64,000 bases of DNA from Chryseobacterium foetidum (GCF_025457425.1 NZ_JAMXIA010000002.1:156361-220360); one strand, 5' to 3'. Positions 28,082-37,689 are shown, counted from the stretch's first letter. Notes: a model not told the origin generated them from the letters alone. A program made the numbers and translations.

Positions 28082-30823
28082 ATGACTAATTTTTTTACTG
28101 CTTTGGGGACCGAAGCACTTCTTGAAATCCTGAAACAATCTGGTGATGCAACAGCTATTTATACAGGATCGGATATCACTATACAGCTGGCAAATGACGC
28201 AATGCTTAGTATTTGGGGTAAAGATCAGTCCGTTCTCAGAAAGCCGATTGCAGAAGCTTTGCCGGAGCTTCAGGGGCAGCCTTTTCCGCAACTTTTAAAA
28301 AATGTATGGGATAATGGAGAAATGTATCAAGCCAGGGATATGCCTGCAACACTCGAAATCAATGGCAAGATGGTTACATCTTATTTTGATTTTGTTTACA
28401 AACCTATAATGAATGATCAAGGTGAGGTTTACTGTATTCTCCACACTACTGCAGATGTTACCGACAGGGTGAAAGCCTGGCAGATTGTACGTGAAAAAGA
28501 GGAGCGTGAGCAGCAGGTCAACGAAGAGCTTGCTGCCGCAAATGAAGAGTATCATTCAACAAATGAAGAACTCAATGAGACAAACATTTTACTGGAAGAA
28601 ACACTACGTAAGCTTGAATATACTGAAAACAGGATGCAGGAACTCGTACGAACAACACCGGTAGGTCTTGCATTACTGAAAGGCCGGGAGATGATTGTTG
28701 AAACTGCCAACCCTCAAATGCTGTCCATTTGGGGTTATTCTGAAAAGGCACTTCTTGGAAAACCTCTTCTTGAAGCTTTCCCATTGCTCAAAGGTCAGGC
28801 TTTTTCTGATCAGCTGAATCTGGTTTATTCGTCAGGGCAGAAGGTATCTGTCAGAGAAATAGTTTACGATTCGTACTTAACTGATCAGCCGGAAAGAAGA
28901 TATATTGACATCACCTTACAACCATTGATCAATGATAAGCTTCAGGTTGATTCAGTAATTGCAACTCTGATAGATGTCACTGAAAAAGTAAAAACAAGAA
29001 CAGAACTTGAAGACAGGGAAATTAAATTGCAGGAGTATACAGAAGAACTCACTGTTCTCAATGAGGAAATACAAAGCAGTAATGAAGAGCTGGGTGCACT
29101 GAATGAAGAATACATGGCAACTAATGATCAATTGGAATTGGCAAATGAACAAATTCATTTATTGAATAATCAGCTCCGGAAAGAAAACACTGATTTGCTA
29201 TTTGACAATCAGGAAATTAAAGATGATCTAATAACTTCGGATAACTTTAATAAGTTTTTGGAACAAAGACATAATGAACTGCTTACACTAAATAATACTA
29301 TTCTCAAACTGAATGAAAAACTTTCTGACAGTGAAACAAGTTTTAGGAATTTGATTGCTCAGGCTCCCGTTGCAATGATGCTTGTAAAGGGTGATGATTT
29401 TGTTGTTACGATGATAAATATTTCTATGCTCAAACTTATAGGCAAGGATGCATCAATAGTTGGAAAACCACTCTTTGATGAACTTCCTGAACTCAAGGGA
29501 CAGCACGCAGCCAATATGCTGGTGGAATCTTATCTGAAAGGTGTAACCCGTTTGGATTATTCTCATCCTGTGACAATTAACCGGGGAGGAAAGTCAGATA
29601 GCGGTTTTTTTAATTTTACCTATACTCCGTACATAGAAAATGGTAAAGTTACAGGTGTTATTGATATGGCAGTGGAAGTAACGCCACAAGTGCTGGCAAT
29701 ACAGGAGAAAGAGCAAACTATAGCAGAAAAAATTGCTTTGGAAGAGACTATTAGAAACAGTGAACAACGCTTGCATGGGATTCTTGAAACCATGGCTGAA
29801 GGTGTGGGTGTGACAGATGCAACCGGTCAGCTGGTATATGCCAATCCGATGGCACAACAGATATTAGGTCTTAGTGAAAGTACAATTAAAGACAGAAAAT
29901 ATGATGATCCGCAATGGCAGAACCTAAGACTTGACGGTTCTCCTCTTCCTTCAGAGGAACATCCCATGTCTATAATGTTTGCTACGGGAAAACCTGTTTT
30001 CGATTACGAAATTTGTGTGCAGCCACCCGACAGGGAAAGATTTTATATATCAATTAATGCTGCACCGATATTTGACATGGAGGGAAATATTTCAGGAGGT
30101 ATAGGGACATTTATGGATGTTACGACAAGAAGGATGATCACACAGGGGAAAGACGATTTTATTAGTATTGCAAGCCATGAATTGAAAACACCTGTTACTG
30201 CTTTAAAAGCTACCATTCAATTACTGCAGCGATCGCACGAAAAGCTTTCCGGAGAAACCAGAGGAAGGTTACTGGATCAGTCCCACAAAAGTTTAGAAAA
30301 ATTATCGCATCTGATATCTGACCTGCTTGACACCAGCAGAATTGAACAGGGACATTTGAAACTGGAAAAAAACTCTTTTTCAATATCAGAATTGTTTGAT
30401 GATTGTTGCTCAGGTCTGGTTGATAGTTCAAGTCATGAAATTATTTTGGAAGGTGATACAAATCAGGTTGTAACTGCGGACAATCAACAGATCGGACAAG
30501 TGATGGTGAACTTCATAAACAATGCTATCAAATATGCCCCTGACTCGGCAAAAATTGTTATAAAGGCTAAAAAAATTAATGATGAGGAAATAAAAATAAG
30601 CGTGATAGATTACGGGCCGGGAATTCCTAAAGAGAAACTGACCCATCTTTTTGAGCGTTATTACCGCACCAATTATCAGGGTCAAAAATTTACAGGTCTT
30701 GGCTTAGGTTTATTTATTAGTGCCAATATTATAAAAAATCATGGTGGGAAAATTGGAGTTGACAGTGAGATTGGTCAAGGTTGTGAATTTTGGTTTACTC
30801 TTCCTATTGAAAAATACAACTAA
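28082..30823 (+). CDS. Multi-PAS sensor histidine kinase
   Basis: The 913-residue soluble kinase has four PAS domains (about residues 10-130, 185-305, 425-545 and 560-680). Long Glu/Asn-rich coiled coils separate the first three (140-180 and 305-420, with the NEEIQSSNEELGALNEEYMA type of repeat). HisKA follows with SHELKTP (His near 698), then HATPase_c with N box FINNAIKYAP, G1 DYGPGIP and G2 GLGLGLF. No membrane helix is seen, so it senses a cytosolic cue. The response regulator 81 bases downstream is its likely partner. Confidence 0.93.
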   Translation: MTNFFTALGTEALLEILKQSGDATAIYTGSDITIQLANDAMLSIWGKDQSVLRKPIAEALPELQGQPFPQLLKNVWDNGEMYQARDMPATLEINGKMVTSYFDFVYKPIMNDQGEVYCILHTTADVTDRVKAWQIVREKEEREQQVNEELAAANEEYHSTNEELNETNILLEETLRKLEYTENRMQELVRTTPVGLALLKGREMIVETANPQMLSIWGYSEKALLGKPLLEAFPLLKGQAFSDQLNLVYSSGQKVSVREIVYDSYLTDQPERRYIDITLQPLINDKLQVDSVIATLIDVTEKVKTRTELEDREIKLQEYTEELTVLNEEIQSSNEELGALNEEYMATNDQLELANEQIHLLNNQLRKENTDLLFDNQEIKDDLITSDNFNKFLEQRHNELLTLNNTILKLNEKLSDSETSFRNLIAQAPVAMMLVKGDDFVVTMINISMLKLIGKDASIVGKPLFDELPELKGQHAANMLVESYLKGVTRLDYSHPVTINRGGKSDSGFFNFTYTPYIENGKVTGVIDMAVEVTPQVLAIQEKEQTIAEKIALEETIRNSEQRLHGILETMAEGVGVTDATGQLVYANPMAQQILGLSESTIKDRKYDDPQWQNLRLDGSPLPSEEHPMSIMFATGKPVFDYEICVQPPDRERFYISINAAPIFDMEGNISGGIGTFMDVTTRRMITQGKDDFISIASHELKTPVTALKATIQLLQRSHEKLSGETRGRLLDQSHKSLEKLSHLISDLLDTSRIEQGHLKLEKNSFSISELFDDCCSGLVDSSSHEIILEGDTNQVVTADNQQIGQVMVNFINNAIKYAPDSAKIVIKAKKINDEEIKISVIDYGPGIPKEKLTHLFERYYRTNYQGQKFTGLGLGLFISANIIKNHGGKIGVDSEIGQGCEFWFTLPIEKYN

Positions 30824-30904
30824 TTATATAATCTCCTTTTTCAAAACAATATCAATCAACGGAATCTGAACTCGTTGTGGTTCTGATTTTGCTTATCTAA
30901 AACC

Positions 30905-31261
30905 ATGAGAGAAATATTTTTAGTCGAAGATGATCAGGCTATTAGGGAAGTGCTGGAGGTTTTTTTATCATCTGAGAATTATTCGGTAAAAACCTTCGGA
31001 AATGTCGAGGAATTTAAATCACGAGATACGGACATCACACCTGATCTCTACCTATTTGATGTTATGCTGCCAGATGGATCAGGTATAGAACTCTGCCAGG
31101 AGATAAGAAGCAATCAGGATAACGATGGAGTTCCCATTATCATAATGAGCGCTCATGCTAAACTAAGTGAATTGAGCAATCTGTGTAAGCCAGATGATTT
31201 TATTTCAAAACCTTTTGACATTGATAATCTGCTTTCAAGAATTGACAGAATCATAAAGTAG
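30905..31261 (+). CDS. CheY-like response regulator paired with the PAS kinase
   Basis: The 118-residue receiver domain has acidic pocket Glu8-Asp9-Asp10, phosphorylation site Asp 52 (YLFDVMLPDGSG) and the conserved Lys of FISKPFD. It has no output domain. It follows the multi-PAS kinase on the same strand, so the two probably form a phosphorelay pair. It may be a shuttle to another protein or work by contact. Confidence 0.88.
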   Translation: MREIFLVEDDQAIREVLEVFLSSENYSVKTFGNVEEFKSRDTDITPDLYLFDVMLPDGSGIELCQEIRSNQDNDGVPIIIMSAHAKLSELSNLCKPDDFISKPFDIDNLLSRIDRIIK

Positions 31262-31791
31262 ATAGGAGTTAATTGATACAACAGATTAGACGCTAATTTT
31301 TCCTAATTCTGAACAGGATTAACCTATTTAATAGTCAATGATCTATTTTAGGGGTCTGCGCATCATACAGCGGATGAATACGCTAGAGTTTATTCCTTTA
31401 CCCAGCTTATTATTTTGGTGAAACTTCTGTGTCGTATCTATCAATTCAATATTTCTGACAAATATTGAATCAAATAATGTAAATAAACCCGTCGTTGGAA
31501 GATAGTCTATTTTTACAAGAGTATTAAACTTAATTTTTTTTACTGCTAATCAGTACCTCATAATTCAACCGTTCATTTTCAATCCAGAAATATTAATCTA
31601 TTTTTCATTCATAATGTTATAATTTGTACAGATAAAACCATTCACTGTTCTTTTTTGTTCTACAATTAGCGATGAAATAAAGTATACTTTCTATACTATG
31701 ATCCTGCTCATCTAACTGTTGACATTTAAATCGATACCTTCATCTGAAAGTAATAATTTCTTTGCAAAAACAACATCTGAAAATAAGAAGT
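31262..31791. other. 530-base gap without a recognised feature
   Basis: AT-rich sequence with no convincing open frame, hairpin or strict -7 element that I could assign. Confidence 0.4.
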
Positions 31792-32379
31792 ATGGTTATA
31801 AATGAAAAAATATTGTTATCGTATGGAGCAGAATATCTAGATCTCCAAATCGGAGATTCTATTTTCAAGGAGGGAGAAACACCTTATTACTACTATCAGT
31901 TAGTTACAGGATCTATAAAATTATTTAACAGATTAAGCCTAAACAAAGAAATTGTACTGTGTTTTTTAAAAGACGGTAATTGTATTGGAGAATCTTATTT
32001 CTTTTCAACACAGTTGTATACTGTGAATTCGGAAGCATTACAACCCAGTACCATAATCAGACTAAAACTAAGCAGACTGATGATGCTTTTAAACGAGTGC
32101 AAGGAATGTGCAGAAAATCTATTTAAATCTTACTGCAAATCTGCGAATTATTACAATTTAATGATGAAAGCTATTTCACAGAAAGATCCGGAAATTGCAG
32201 TCTTAGCATATTTTTCATATTTAAAAAACGAGAACAATAATAAAGTTACCTTGATCCCCTATACAAGAAAACAAATTGGTTCATTAACAGGTTTGAGAAC
32301 AGAAACAGTTATTCGCATAGTACTGCGTCTGGAAGAGAAACGACTTTTGGGCATTATAAAAGGAAAAATTTATTTTTAA
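31792..32379 (+). CDS. Crp/Fnr family regulator, copy 2
   Basis: The ATG at 31792 (MVINEKILLSYGAEYLDLQIGD) is preferred over a TTG ten codons upstream, since the paralogues start at the same alignment position. The 195-residue product has a beta-roll sensor (residues 15-110, GDSIFKEGETPYYYYQLVTG) and a winged helix YTRKQIGSLTGLRTETVIRI. It is more diverged from the other two copies than they are from each other. It ends 34 bases before motif copy D. Confidence 0.86.
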   Translation: MVINEKILLSYGAEYLDLQIGDSIFKEGETPYYYYQLVTGSIKLFNRLSLNKEIVLCFLKDGNCIGESYFFSTQLYTVNSEALQPSTIIRLKLSRLMMLLNECKECAENLFKSYCKSANYYNLMMKAISQKDPEIAVLAYFSYLKNENNNKVTLIPYTRKQIGSLTGLRTETVIRIVLRLEEKRLLGIIKGKIYF

Positions 32380-32412
32380 TTTAGGATCAAAATTGTTTAA
32401 CTTTCTATTTCT

Positions 32413-32427
32413 ATCATTTTTTGAGAC
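32413..32427 (+). repeat. 15-bp motif copy D
   Basis: ATCATTTTTTGAGAC, between the 3' end of crp copy 2 and the 3' end of the copper-type operon. Confidence 0.7.
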
Positions 32428-32510
32428 TTTTAAATCAAATCATAAAGATTCTGTACAAGTTAAACAAAATACCAGATTACACAATATTTGAGAATCTGGT
32501 ATTGTAATGG

Positions 32511-33464
32511 TTACAAACCAAAGTTAACAAAGACACTAAATCTAAATTTAGCTTCAATATCACCACTTGCTAGATTTGTATAAGTTGGAAGCATAAGTTC
32601 ACTTCCCAAACTGAATTTTTTGTAAGATGTTTCAAAACCGAGCTTTCCATATATTGCGCTTCCCGCAGTACGAGGCATTACTTCTCTAAATTGTTTATTC
32701 CAGTCATAAACTTCTCCCTGTAATCCCAGTTTCCCGGAAATTACGCTATTCTCATTCTGCCATATACGGTAAAAGCCGGTTGCCGAGTAATTCCATTGAT
32801 TTCCGAACTGATAATGTTTTTTGTTTTCAGTCTTGATGGTATAATCGGTATTGAAAAGAACAGCAACTTTATTTTTTTGATAGCGGTAATTCAAAACCAT
32901 CTGATAATCCCAGCTTCCAGTACCCAACTGAAAACTGGGATTGGTTCCGGTAATACCTTTCTCATCAAATTTTCCAATAGGAACCTTAACACCTATACCT
33001 CCGTTTAGTTCATGAGCAGAGTCTTTTGAACTTACAAATTTATAAATCCCCATCACATTGGCATCACCAATGCCATCAATTTTAATATCTCCCTGTATGG
33101 TTTTTTTATTGTGGAAATGATAAGGAATACTTGCGTAAACGCTCAGCTTTTCAGTGACAGGGATTTTTCCCCAAATCTGAATGGTATTGAAATACTGATC
33201 TTGGGTCAGTTGATCTGTAAAGAGGTTTTCTTTAGCCTTGTAGTGCTGACTAAAGTATTTGACACCAATGAACTGAGGATTTAATAAGGATTCAAAACCC
33301 GATGACCCGTTTCCGGCAGCACACCCACAAGCATCACAAAAATATTTATACTGAGTAAAACCATTCACTCCCTCATGTGGTATATATAAACTGTAACTTT
33401 CATTTCTTGCCTGAAAGAATGTGAATATAAACAGATTGATAAGCACAAAAATTAACTTCGTCAT
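32511..33464 (-). CDS. Outer-membrane barrel-like protein of the MbnP/MbnH operon
   Basis: The 317-residue protein has a signal peptide (to about residue 19) and a Cys-rich head YFCDACGCAAGNGSSG (residues 41-56). After that it is beta-barrel-like with strands such as FSLGSELMLPTY and a terminal aromatic-x-Leu (VFVNFGL). The CDACGCAAG cluster suggests metal binding at the cell surface. It is the last gene of the minus-strand operon, 12 bases after the MbnH-like gene. It probably moves or captures copper, judged from context only. Confidence 0.68.
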   Translation of the reverse strand: MTKLIFVLINLFIFTFFQARNESYSLYIPHEGVNGFTQYKYFCDACGCAAGNGSSGFESLLNPQFIGVKYFSQHYKAKENLFTDQLTQDQYFNTIQIWGKIPVTEKLSVYASIPYHFHNKKTIQGDIKIDGIGDANVMGIYKFVSSKDSAHELNGGIGVKVPIGKFDEKGITGTNPSFQLGTGSWDYQMVLNYRYQKNKVAVLFNTDYTIKTENKKHYQFGNQWNYSATGFYRIWQNENSVISGKLGLQGEVYDWNKQFREVMPRTAGSAIYGKLGFETSYKKFSLGSELMLPTYTNLASGDIEAKFRFSVFVNFGL

Positions 33465-33476
33465 TTTAAATATTTA

Positions 33477-34550
33477 TTACTCTGCAAATTTTGGATTTGT
33501 GATAAAGTTTTTATCACTTAAAGTTTTTAAGAAAGCGATAATATATTGCTTTTCTTGCATGTTCATTGGTATACCGATGTGACCGTTTTGTTTTAATAAA
33601 GGATCAAGATTCGGTTGATTTTCAACATTTTCCGAATAAAAATTCATGACAGCATCAAGTGTATAAAAGCGACCGTCGTGCATGTACGGAGCAGTATGTT
33701 TAATGTTTCTAAGGCTCGGAACTCTAAATTTCATATTTTCATTCCAGTCTAAAGTAACCCTGTATCTACCTCTGTCATCATATTGGGAGTTGTAGTACAT
33801 TCCGGTATTCCTGAAACTTTCATCTGTAAAGAGTTCACCGCTATGACAAGAGGCGCATTTGTCCTGAAATAATGCTGAACCTTGTGTTTCTTCACTTGTA
33901 AATACGGCCTGTCCTTTTTTTACCTGGTCATATTTAGAATCTGCTGAAACCATTGTAGCCATAAATTGAGAAATAGCTTTCAATATTCTTTCTCCGGTAA
34001 TATTTTCGTCACCAAATGCAGCTCTAAACATTTTTTTATAGTTTGAATCTGCACTTAGTTTTCCAACCGCTTCAGGAAGTGAACTGTCCATTTCATTGAT
34101 ATCTGTAATGGCAACCAAAGATCTTTCATCCAAACTGTGTCCTACGCCGTCCCAGGTAAAGCGTGAAAGAAATGCCATGTTCTGAACGGGTGGTGCATTT
34201 CTGATTCCCAGTCTGTCATCGATTCCATGACTTACGTTATGACCGTGATGCGTAAACGCATACTCCTGAATATGGCAGAAACCACATGAAATCGTATTGT
34301 TTCTTGATAGTTTTCCTTCATAAAACAGTTTTTTTCCTAAAGCAATTCCATTAATGGTAATAGGATTCCCTGTCACATCAAATGTCATCTTAGGAAAACC
34401 GGATGGCGTTTGAAGATTGTAAGCTTCATCTTTTTCGATCGGTTCAATCACGTCATCTGAACATGAGGAAAATGTCACAACAGCACAAAAAAAGAAAATC
34501 CAAAGAGGGTTTGAAAACCCTCTTATAGATTTGATATCTATATTAGTCAT
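33477..34550 (-). CDS. MbnH/MauG-type di-haem enzyme, lipoprotein
   Basis: The 357-residue protein has a membrane-targeting head with TFSSCSDD (lipobox Cys about 30). Two haem c sites follow, CGFCH (about residue 90) and CASCH (about residue 232), in a cytochrome c peroxidase-like frame. In methanotrophs MbnH oxidises a tryptophan of its partner MbnP to kynurenine, making a copper site. The partner-like gene lies upstream with an eight-base overlap. It needs cytochrome c maturation and acts in the periplasm. Confidence 0.88.
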   Translation of the reverse strand: MTNIDIKSIRGFSNPLWIFFFCAVVTFSSCSDDVIEPIEKDEAYNLQTPSGFPKMTFDVTGNPITINGIALGKKLFYEGKLSRNNTISCGFCHIQEYAFTHHGHNVSHGIDDRLGIRNAPPVQNMAFLSRFTWDGVGHSLDERSLVAITDINEMDSSLPEAVGKLSADSNYKKMFRAAFGDENITGERILKAISQFMATMVSADSKYDQVKKGQAVFTSEETQGSALFQDKCASCHSGELFTDESFRNTGMYYNSQYDDRGRYRVTLDWNENMKFRVPSLRNIKHTAPYMHDGRFYTLDAVMNFYSENVENQPNLDPLLKQNGHIGIPMNMQEKQYIIAFLKTLSDKNFITNPKFAE

Positions 34551-35373
34551 TGTGTACGTGATCTACTTTAAACATTTTGGTAATGTTGTTGGTAACGTTA
34601 ACCAAATATTGATTTGACCCCATTGCCATATTGTTGGTATTATCCAAGGACAATGCTGTCTGACCGCTTAGGTATTGATTAAGGTCTGCCAGAATATGGA
34701 TTGAAGGCGTAATCTCTTTTGTTACTCTTGCTGTTGTAGGTAAATCAAGAGTAATTTCACGGTAAAGATCCGCTGTGTTGTTAGCGTTTACATTCCCCAT
34801 ATTCCCACAGTGGTTCATAAATTCAGTTGTTGGAGAGGATGTTCCATATTTTCCTTCAAACTTAGTAAAAATATATCCTGCAGCCCAAGACCAAGCCATC
34901 CCGGCAGTTTTAGCTTTTTGCCAAAAGATTCCTTGTCCGTCTTGTCCGATCAGATAAGCGGTTTGACTTACACCTAAACCAATTCTGATTTTTTTGTAAT
35001 TGTTCTTCGGAATTTCTGTAAGGTTGATGTAATTGATCCCTGCAACTGCCTCCGCCTGATCGATAATAAATGCTCCTTTGTCAGGATTGTTATAGTTGTA
35101 TTTGAACTCAACGCCGTTCTCATCGATTAACGTGATGTTACTTATTACATACTTAAGTGTTGAAAACTGGTGCTTTTGTCCGTTGGAAGAAGTTTGTATT
35201 GTTTGATTAAGAACAATGTTTCCTAAGTTATTGAAACCATTCTCAAATTTAACCTGAAGTTTCCCCGTTGTTAGGTCTGCGATATTATTTTCATCATCAT
35301 CGCTTCTACAGGAGGTTACTGTCAATATGGTTATGGCGATAAAAAATAAGGATAAGAATTTGTAAATTTTCAT
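34543..35373 (-). CDS. MbnP family copper-binding protein, lipoprotein
   Basis: The 276-residue product has lipobox TVTSC (Cys 22) and the MbnP-like body (VKFENGFNNLGNIVLNQ near the start, MAWSWAAGYIFTKFEG in the middle, ILADLNQYLSGQTAL late). The Trp residues in AGMAWSWAAGY are candidates for oxidation by the neighbouring di-haem enzyme. It is the first gene of the operon. Copper binding is known for the family and inferred here. Confidence 0.82.
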   Translation of the reverse strand: MKIYKFLSLFFIAITILTVTSCRSDDDENNIADLTTGKLQVKFENGFNNLGNIVLNQTIQTSSNGQKHQFSTLKYVISNITLIDENGVEFKYNYNNPDKGAFIIDQAEAVAGINYINLTEIPKNNYKKIRIGLGVSQTAYLIGQDGQGIFWQKAKTAGMAWSWAAGYIFTKFEGKYGTSSPTTEFMNHCGNMGNVNANNTADLYREITLDLPTTARVTKEITPSIHILADLNQYLSGQTALSLDNTNNMAMGSNQYLVNVTNNITKMFKVDHVHND

Positions 35374-35700
35374 TTTGATAAATATTTGCTTGTTAAAATT
35401 TAATTTTAGAATAATTGTTATAAATGTTAATTGAGTAGGATGCTGTACCGGAGATTACTTTTTAATGATTCTAATAATTCTTGTTTCGATCGGATGATAA
35501 AAAGAGAATTGATGCAATACCTCACTAAATTATCTTGTACTCATCAATTTTGAAGGCGCAGATATATCTTCAGACAATTTAATGTTTGAAACATGGCACT
35601 CCGTAATTGTTAAAGAAAGGAGCTACTTTAAATATTTTACAGTATCCTTTTTGAATGCTGATTTGAAGAAGCTACTGTATGATCCGTAAGATTTGCTTTT

Positions 35701-35847
35701 TTAAACCGCAGTATTCGATAAAGACATTGAAGCCTTCATTTTGTAGATGGGATCTAAAGTATTTACTACTTTAACATGTTTCACATTCCCGCAGTTCTCG
35801 GTTTTGTTTTCGCACCAACAAAAACTACTGACATTGTAAACGATCAT
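35701..35847 (-). CDS. Possible Cys-rich small protein, interrupted
   Basis: The 48-codon frame begins MIVYNVSSFCWCENKTENCG and ends MSLSNTAV, stop. The same frame stays open past the TAA (KSKSYGSYSSFFKSAFKKD). It may be a real small gene or the remnant of one about 75 residues long. It lies between the MbnP gene and the 122-residue gene, in an otherwise empty stretch (35374-35916). Confidence 0.3.
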   Translation of the reverse strand: MIVYNVSSFCWCENKTENCGNVKHVKVVNTLDPIYKMKASMSLSNTAV

Positions 35848-35916
35848 GTCAATAAAATGTTCAATTTCATTTTAATGTTAGTATAAGTTTATATTCTGTT
35901 CTTTTCGGATAAAGAA

Positions 35917-36285
35917 TTATACTGATGGCGGACGGAAAAGTTTATTGTAGATGATTGAATTGTAAGAGTCAGTATTAAATACACTGATATTTTCTCGAAG
36001 AAGTTGTGAAATTAAAGTAAAGCTGTCATTGAACTCTTCAATAATAACAAATACGTCAATTGAATTTAGATTAATTTTCTGACTGCTTTTGTTCACCTGT
36101 CCCTGTGCTGTCTTTGCCAGTTCTTTAGTAAGATAACATTTACCTTTACAAAGCAATTCCGGTTTATCTTTATTCTCACAAAGTTCTTTTGTTATGTAGT
36201 CGTAATTTACTGCATAAGAAATAAAAGGTAATACAGGGCGTATTATCATTTGAACAACTAAGAAAATTGAAATAATAAATTTCAC
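35917..36285 (-). CDS. Small membrane protein with CENK-CKGKC motif
   Basis: The 122-residue protein has an N-terminal hydrophobic segment (FIISIFLVVQMIIRPVLPFI). ELCENKDKPELLCKGKCYL follows (residues 35-53), a Cys arrangement seen in small Bacteroidota proteins encoded near metal genes. Its location upstream of the MbnP/MbnH operon on the same strand supports a copper link. It has a strict -7 element at 36291-36298. The function is unknown. Confidence 0.65.
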   Translation of the reverse strand: MKFIISIFLVVQMIIRPVLPFISYAVNYDYITKELCENKDKPELLCKGKCYLTKELAKTAQGQVNKSSQKINLNSIDVFVIIEEFNDSFTLISQLLRENISVFNTDSYNSIIYNKLFRPPSV

Positions 36286-36290
36286 AGAAG

Positions 36291-36298
36291 CAAATTTA
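36291..36298 (-). promoter_or_regulatory. -7 element of the 35917-36285 gene
   Basis: TAAATTTG on the minus strand, 6 bases before the ATG, giving a very short or absent leader. Motif copy E lies about 57 bases further upstream. Confidence 0.5.
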
Positions 36299-36354
36299 CT
36301 TTTTTTTCGCGAGGTTAAAAATGATATATGACATAGTTCTGAATAGAATAATTA

Positions 36355-36369
36355 ATCGTTTTTTGAGAT
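36355..36369 (+). repeat. 15-bp motif copy E
   Basis: ATCGTTTTTTGAGAT, between the copper block and the RidA/WYL block; 1335 bases before copy F. Confidence 0.75.
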
Positions 36370-36411
36370 TATTTCAGGAAAGGCAAGATTATGGTTGCCT
36401 AACCATATTTT

Positions 36412-36456
36412 AACAAAAAAAACCGTCACCTACCGTAATAAGGTAGATGACGGTTT
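36412..36456 (-). terminator. Terminator of the RidA gene
   Basis: AACCGTCACCTACC (36421-36434) pairs with GGTAGATGACGGTT (36442-36455) with one mismatch. On the minus strand it is followed by a run of eight T. Confidence 0.88.
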
Positions 36457-36494
36457 GCTGTTCTTAACGTACACCTAAAACGAACTCAAGCTAA

Positions 36495-36887
36495 TTACTT
36501 AACTACGGTGGCTTCAAGCTCCACGGTCAAGGTTGCAAAAAGACCTTTTACTTCCAGTAATGTCGTTGCCTGCTGTATACCATGTTTCATCAAAAACGGT
36601 ACATAAATGTCCATACAGGTATTAAAAAAATCATTAGTGTTAGTTGTAAAAACATTTAATCTAACAATATTCTTACACTCATAACCTGATTTACTGATAA
36701 GCTGCTCCAAATTAGCAATTGTCTGTACTAACTGACTTCTCATATCTTCAGAACTAGGAATACCATTCGAATTGATTGCTACTTGTCCCGAACAATACAA
36801 AGTTCCTTCTGATTGCTTAACTTCTACCGCTTGTACTGAATTTGTGTTTTTACCCCAAGCCCAAGGGTCAAATGATGTTTTCTGCAT
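36495..36887 (-). CDS. RidA/YjgF family protein
   Basis: The start at ATG 36887 (MQKTSFDPWAWGKN) fits the -7 element at 36912-36919. The product of 130 residues is the usual length. Family marks are LYCSGQVAINSNG, VRLNVFTTNTNDF and VKGLFATLTVELEATVVK. RidA proteins speed hydrolysis of reactive enamine/imine intermediates; the conserved Arg of IVRLNVF would contact the substrate. It is in the same module and orientation as the WYL regulator upstream, which may control it. Confidence 0.88.
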   Translation of the reverse strand: MQKTSFDPWAWGKNTNSVQAVEVKQSEGTLYCSGQVAINSNGIPSSEDMRSQLVQTIANLEQLISKSGYECKNIVRLNVFTTNTNDFFNTCMDIYVPFLMKHGIQQATTLLEVKGLFATLTVELEATVVK

Positions 36888-36911
36888 TTTATTACTTTTA
36901 TTTGTGAGCGA

Positions 36912-36919
36912 CAAAGGTA
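36912..36919 (-). promoter_or_regulatory. -7 element of the RidA gene
   Basis: TACCTTTG on the minus strand (TAnnTTTG), between the WYL gene stop and the RidA ATG, 25 bases from the ATG. Confidence 0.55.
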
Positions 36920-36959
36920 AAATGCACTTGTGACAGCCCTATGTCAGAGGTGAAAAAAG

Positions 36960-37652
36960 TTAATTAAATTTATCAAAATATTCCTGCAAAGTCATCTTGT
37001 GTGGCTCAAATTTCTCTGTCATAACAACCATTTTTGATATTCTGTCTAAACGAAAATACCTAAATTCTTTTCTTAAACGGCACCACGCAATGAGCAGCCA
37101 GTTTTCGGTCGTACTGACTAAGGCAAATGGCTCTACGATACGATTTGATGATAAATCCTCTTTGTTCATGTAGTCAATACTGATTAACAAAAAATTAGTT
37201 AATGCATACTGTAGTTCAGAGATATTATTGCTATTCCGTTCCCTGTTGACATTTTGAGCAAAGCGTGTTCGCTCACCCAATAGATTAACCTTATCTTTCC
37301 CAGAGTCTCTTAAGATTGCTTTGATTTTATCAATTGCCTCACAATAATCTTTGACAAAAGATTGATCTTTGTTTTTTAACACCAATTGTTCAGCAAGAAT
37401 TAGTGCATTCGCTTGGTTTTCTGTGAACATAAGAGGAGGAATCCTATAGCCTTCCATCATATAATAACCTTTGCCCTCTTCAGTCAATACAGGAACTCCA
37501 GCCTGTTCCAACGCTCTGATATCTCGGTAAATTGTTCTTATGCTTACGCTAAACCTTTCAGCAAGGTTTGTGGCTGTTACAAGTCTTGTTGTCTGAAGTT
37601 GTGTGATAATTGCTGCAAGCCTTGAAAGACGCTTAGTATTATTATCATTCAT
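36960..37652 (-). CDS. YafY-type HTH + WYL domain regulator
   Basis: The 230-residue protein has an N-terminal HTH_11 (TATNLAERFSVSIRTIYRDI, residues 22-41), a linker and a WYL domain (ENWLLIAWCRLRKEFRYFRLDRI, about residues 185-207). The family binds DNA and often responds to small ligands or nucleic acid. It is upstream of the RidA gene on the same strand, and both sit between motif copies E and F. Confidence 0.9.
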   Translation of the reverse strand: MNDNNTKRLSRLAAIITQLQTTRLVTATNLAERFSVSIRTIYRDIRALEQAGVPVLTEEGKGYYMMEGYRIPPLMFTENQANALILAEQLVLKNKDQSFVKDYCEAIDKIKAILRDSGKDKVNLLGERTRFAQNVNRERNSNNISELQYALTNFLLISIDYMNKEDLSSNRIVEPFALVSTTENWLLIAWCRLRKEFRYFRLDRISKMVVMTEKFEPHKMTLQEYFDKFN

Positions 37653-37689
37653 TGTATAATTCTATATTAAAATCATTTATGTCAATAAT

